Below, piece by piece: positions 61,885-64,000 of a DNA stretch of 64,000 nt (the stretch's first letter is position 1; every line of letters starts with the position of its first letter). The stretch is from Umezawaea sp042738955 (GTDB lineage: Bacteria > Actinomycetota > Actinomycetes > Mycobacteriales > Pseudonocardiaceae). Where the stretch lies: positions 25,587-89,586 of the forward strand of contig NZ_JBHYHC010000026.1 in the NCBI RefSeq assembly GCF_042738955.1. The letters are read 5' to 3'. The notes below the pieces were generated by a model, which ran no database searches, was not told the DNA's origin, and saw only the letters and a list, made by a program, of their open reading frames with translations. Both the position numbers and the translations under genes were made by a program.

Positions 61885-62244
61885 TCAGCAGCACGTGCTG
61901 GCCTTCTTCACCGGTGCGGCGGCGGCCGCGGTCGCCTGGGGCGCGGGGCGCTGCTGGGTCTCGGGCTTGAGGGCCTCCACGATCCCGGCGACCTGCCCGA
62001 TCTCCTCGTTGTTCAGGCCGAGCTGCTTGGCGATGGCCAGGAAGGAGCGGACGGTCTCCTCGTTGCCCTGCACGAGCGCGGCCGTGAGGGCGACGGCGCC
62101 CTTGGTCTTCGGGTCGAGCGCGTCGCCGTCGAACGCGACCTTGAAGAAGTCCTGCCGGGCGGACGCGAGGAGCGCGTGGCTGTCGCGGACGGCGGGCGAC
62201 AACTGGATGAGCTGGGCGGATACGGATTGCGCTGCGGCGGCCAT
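61885..62244 (-). CDS. CMD/AhpD-like small protein with C-terminal Cys-Cys tail
   Basis: 119 aa. Helices LDPKTKGAVALTAALVQGNEETVRSFLAIAKQLGLNNEEIGQVAGIV match the carboxymuconolactone decarboxylase/AhpD-like fold, but the CxxC of AhpD is absent. A flexible tail (PAPQATAAAAAPVKKASTCC) ends in Cys-Cys and resembles the spacer and core of peptide C. It may be a carrier or scaffold bearing the thiol tail. Four bases separate it from the peptidase gene. Confidence 0.68.
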   Translation of the reverse strand: MAAAAQSVSAQLIQLSPAVRDSHALLASARQDFFKVAFDGDALDPKTKGAVALTAALVQGNEETVRSFLAIAKQLGLNNEEIGQVAGIVEALKPETQQRPAPQATAAAAAPVKKASTCC

Positions 62245-62248
62245 GGTC

Positions 62249-63493
62249 CTACTCCTTGACGATGTTCTCGTTGTCGTGTGCCAGGAAGGCGGTGGAGAGC
62301 ACGACCAGTCGGCCCGCCATGCGCAGGGCGTCGGGATCGATGCGGTCGAGCGTGTCCAGCGGCGAGTGGTAGTGCGCCGCGCCGAGGCCGAGACCGACCG
62401 CGGGCAGGCCTCGTCCGGCGTACTGCCGGTTGTCCGACGCGACGGCCCCGCCGGCCAACGGGATGTGCAGCGCGCGACCCGCGCGGTCGAGGGCGCTGAT
62501 CAACGCGGTGCTGTCGCCACCGACCTCGGCGGCGACGGCGCCGTTGAACTTCCCGGCCATGTCGAGGTTGATCACATCGGGCCGGACTCCAGCGGCGACC
62601 AGGAGGTCGGCGTGGTGCCGGGAACCCAGCGCCCCGACCTCTTCGGCGTCGACCACGGCGAACAGCACGGGTCGCGGGAACGGTTTCCCACGCGCGATCA
62701 GCACGCGTGCGATCTCGAAGAGCACCGCGACCCCGCTGGCGTTGTCGCCCGCGCACTCGAAGTGGCGGCCGGGGTCGGCGCCCACTCCGTCGTAGTGGGC
62801 GGAGATCAGCACGGGTCGGTTCGCGGAGTCGGGATCGCTGCCGGGAAGGCCTGCCACGACATCGGTTCCGGTGGCCGGGCCGCGGAACAGCGGCAGGTGG
62901 GCTCGGACGGTACCGCCCGCCATCCGCTCCAGCAGTTCGGACCGCACAGCCACGACGGGCAGCCGCACGGGCGGTGCGCCGATGGTGCGCTTGGTGAGGA
63001 AGCCGGAACCGTCCGGGTTCTGCGGGGTGAGGAGGCCCAGTCCGCCCGCCTCGTCCACCTTCGCGGCGAGCTCGGCGAAGGCGTCGCCTTGGGGGACGTG
63101 GTCCAGGATCGTCCACTCCCCGGCCCGAGGCGCGTCGTCCCACGAGGTCGCGACGCCTTCCACCACGGCGTCCATCGGCCCGGACCGAGGGTGTTCCGCG
63201 TAGTCGACGCGGTGTTCGAGGGTCGCGGACAGCCGCGGGCCTTCCACCTCCAGCAGTGACTCGGACTCCAGTCGATAAACCTCGGGGATCTCGAACGGGA
63301 GCGAGGTCGGTTCGAGCCCGAGGCCGACGAACTTCGCCGCCACCCAGGCCGTCGCCTTGTCGTGGCCGGGAGTGCCGATGCCTCGCCCGGTGAACTCGGG
63401 CGCGCACAACACTTCCAACGTCGACAGCACTCGAGCCTGATCGATCTCGTCGGCCAACGCGAGGAGTTCGTCCTCGGTGACGGCCCCTGTCAT
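62249..63493 (-). CDS. M28-family zinc aminopeptidase
   Basis: 414 aa from the ATG at 63493. Zinc ligands of M28 are visible: ISAHYDGVG, AGDNASG, VDAEEVG with the Glu pair, NLDMAG and GAAHYHSPLDT. A PA-like insert lies near residues 130-200. No signal peptide, so cytoplasmic. It could trim peptide A or release a product from a peptide scaffold, which is inferred from its place as second gene of the operon. It follows peptide A by 52 bases. Confidence 0.85.
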   Translation of the reverse strand: MTGAVTEDELLALADEIDQARVLSTLEVLCAPEFTGRGIGTPGHDKATAWVAAKFVGLGLEPTSLPFEIPEVYRLESESLLEVEGPRLSATLEHRVDYAEHPRSGPMDAVVEGVATSWDDAPRAGEWTILDHVPQGDAFAELAAKVDEAGGLGLLTPQNPDGSGFLTKRTIGAPPVRLPVVAVRSELLERMAGGTVRAHLPLFRGPATGTDVVAGLPGSDPDSANRPVLISAHYDGVGADPGRHFECAGDNASGVAVLFEIARVLIARGKPFPRPVLFAVVDAEEVGALGSRHHADLLVAAGVRPDVINLDMAGKFNGAVAAEVGGDSTALISALDRAGRALHIPLAGGAVASDNRQYAGRGLPAVGLGLGAAHYHSPLDTLDRIDPDALRMAGRLVVLSTAFLAHDNENIVKE

Positions 63494-63545
63494 GCCACTC
63501 CCCCTGTGCGGATCCGTGCGGTCGATGCGTGGTGCGCCGACGAAG

Positions 63546-63713
63546 TCAGCTGGTCGGCTCACCACAGCAACCGCCGCCCTGTCCGCCCACGACGGCGCCG
63601 GTGCTGTCAGCGGGCTCGCCGCAGCAGCCACCGCCGCTGGAGGCGGGCGCTTGCGTGGGGTCGGAGATGAAGCCGCCGGTCGTTTCGATCTTGATGTCCT
63701 CGGTCTTCGCCAT
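63546..63713 (-). CDS. Cys-repeat peptide A (two GGCCGEP units)
   Basis: 55 aa. Leader-like start MAKTEDIKIETTGGFISD, then two GGGCCGEP repeats (residues 27-34 and 46-53) with a Gly-rich spacer, ending TS. GGAGGAGG precedes the ATG. It is the first gene after a strong promoter (63774-63802) with an ArsR-like operator. It looks like a small precursor or metal-binding peptide. Too short for routine gene calling. Confidence 0.7.
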   Translation of the reverse strand: MAKTEDIKIETTGGFISDPTQAPASSGGGCCGEPADSTGAVVGGQGGGCCGEPTS

Positions 63714-63750
63714 GACGCGGTCCTCCTCCGGCGGGGACTCACCCCACCTT

Positions 63751-63802
63751 GATTCGAAAAACTTCTAGATATAGATCTATCGATTCAAGGTGGGGCTGTC
63801 AA
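63751..63802 (-). promoter_or_regulatory. Promoter and ArsR-like operator of the CC-peptide operon
   Basis: On the - strand, TTGACA (63797-63802) and TAGATC (63774-63779) are 17 bases apart, a good housekeeping promoter. It overlaps CTAGAT-N8-ATCGATTCA (63765-63787), present with identical spacing upstream of the ArsR gene (45261-45283). Outer arms CCCCACCTTGATTCG (63751-63765) and its near-complement (63781-63795) form a further dyad with one mismatch, which may also end PiT transcription. Confidence 0.72.
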
Positions 63803-63807
63803 CAGTT

Positions 63808-64000
63808 TCAGGAGGCGATCAGGTAGGTCAGCGCCGCTACCGCCGCCGCGAACGGCGGCGTGACGAGCCAGGCGATGCCGAAGTCGCGGAACGACTTGGT
63901 CTGGATGCGGTGCCAGTCACGACCCGCAGTGCCCGCGATGGCGCCCACCGAGACCTGCGTGGTCGACATCGGCAGTCCCTGGAACGCGCCCAAGCCCACC
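63808..64000 (-). CDS. PiT-family inorganic phosphate transporter, 3' end only
   Basis: Only the last 63 residues fall in the window, and the 5' part lies beyond the right edge. The segment GLPMSTTQVSVGAIAG is the conserved C-terminal PiT repeat motif, followed by a membrane helix (AWLVTPPFAAAVAALTYLIAS). PiT carriers take up phosphate or divalent metal phosphate and can admit arsenate. It is on the same strand as the thiol-peptide operon. Confidence 0.8.
   Translation of the reverse strand, partial: VGLGAFQGLPMSTTQVSVGAIAGTAGRDWHRIQTKSFRDFGIAWLVTPPFAAAVAALTYLIAS

Noticed and set aside
52879..63713. Methanobactin-type biosynthesis
   Set aside because: Copper genes, an aminotransferase and Cys peptides suggested it, but no MbnB/MbnC-like oxygenase pair is visible and the peptide repeats do not resemble MbnA.
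45577..63713. Arsenosugar or bisenarsan/arsinothricin biosynthesis
   Set aside because: No ArsM methyltransferase, ArsL radical SAM enzyme or phosphoenolpyruvate-type arsenate enzyme was found, so only arsenic response, not synthesis, is supported.
1..64000. CRISPR array, rRNA operon or intact insertion sequence
   Set aside because: No regularly spaced identical repeats, rRNA core sequences or transposase with terminal inverted repeats were seen.

Overview
The window reads as a high-GC filamentous actinomycete, most likely Pseudonocardiales. The evidence is third-position G/C throughout, actinobacterial-type conjugation and Flp/Tad loci, several XRE/DUF5753 regulators with a DUF397 partner, and many coupled ATGA/GTGA gene overlaps. 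The genus is inference.

Layout. (1) 1-8.0 kb, + strand: a conjugative module, open at the left edge, with a PrgI-like protein, VirB4/TraC ATPase, GP88-like protein, VirD4/TraD coupling ATPase, replication-relaxation protein and an SLT-NlpC/P60 wall hydrolase. (2) 8.0-11.7 kb, - strand: cargo with a low-GC TIR-domain gene, a small HTH protein, two actinophage-type proteins and a 42-bp perfect palindrome. (3) 12.0-23.7 kb, - strand: a complete Flp/Tad pilus operon running from prepilin peptidase to a membrane LysM-BTAD regulator, closed by an intrinsic terminator. (4) 23.8-39.1 kb: a mixed accessory region with an HTH-NB-ARC-TPR regulator, a C-terminally shortened FAD oxidoreductase, a DUF6355-like secreted protein, two XRE/DUF5753 regulators, a DUF397 protein, NUDIX, a 2OG-Fe oxygenase, a kinase-like protein and a GNAT-PIN/ASCH pair with LexA-like sites. 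(5) 39.1-45.6 kb: an arsenic-type island with an ArsR-ArsN1 fusion, a flavoprotein, an MFS exporter, an alpha/beta hydrolase and a second ArsR.

(6) 45.6-63.7 kb is the most unusual part. Nineteen genes lie on the - strand, most of them overlapping or a few bases apart. The upstream half encodes a 55-aa peptide with two GGCCGEP repeats, an M28 metallopeptidase, a carboxymuconolactone-decarboxylase-like protein, three ATP-grasp ligase-like proteins and a FemAB/GNAT-like transferase. The downstream half encodes a 34-aa Cys-rich peptide, a heterodimeric ABC exporter, a 73-aa peptide with three SSCC repeats, a FixH/YtkA-like lipoprotein, a PLP aminotransferase, CopZ, a 32-aa membrane peptide, CopA, a second GNAT-like protein, a CopD-like membrane protein and an ArsO-like flavoprotein. 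Four of the non-peptide proteins also end in Cys-Cys. I infer a thiol-peptide system linked to copper and/or arsenic: a metallophore, a metal-buffering peptide or a peptide-scaffolded natural product. The promoter of the first peptide carries CTAGAT-N8-ATCGATTCA, and the same sequence with identical spacing lies upstream of the arsR gene at 44820-45206, which suggests that this ArsR controls the operon.

(7) The right edge enters the 3' end of a PiT-family transporter gene, which could bear on phosphate or arsenate uptake. I saw no rRNA or tRNA gene, no CRISPR array and no intact insertion sequence.
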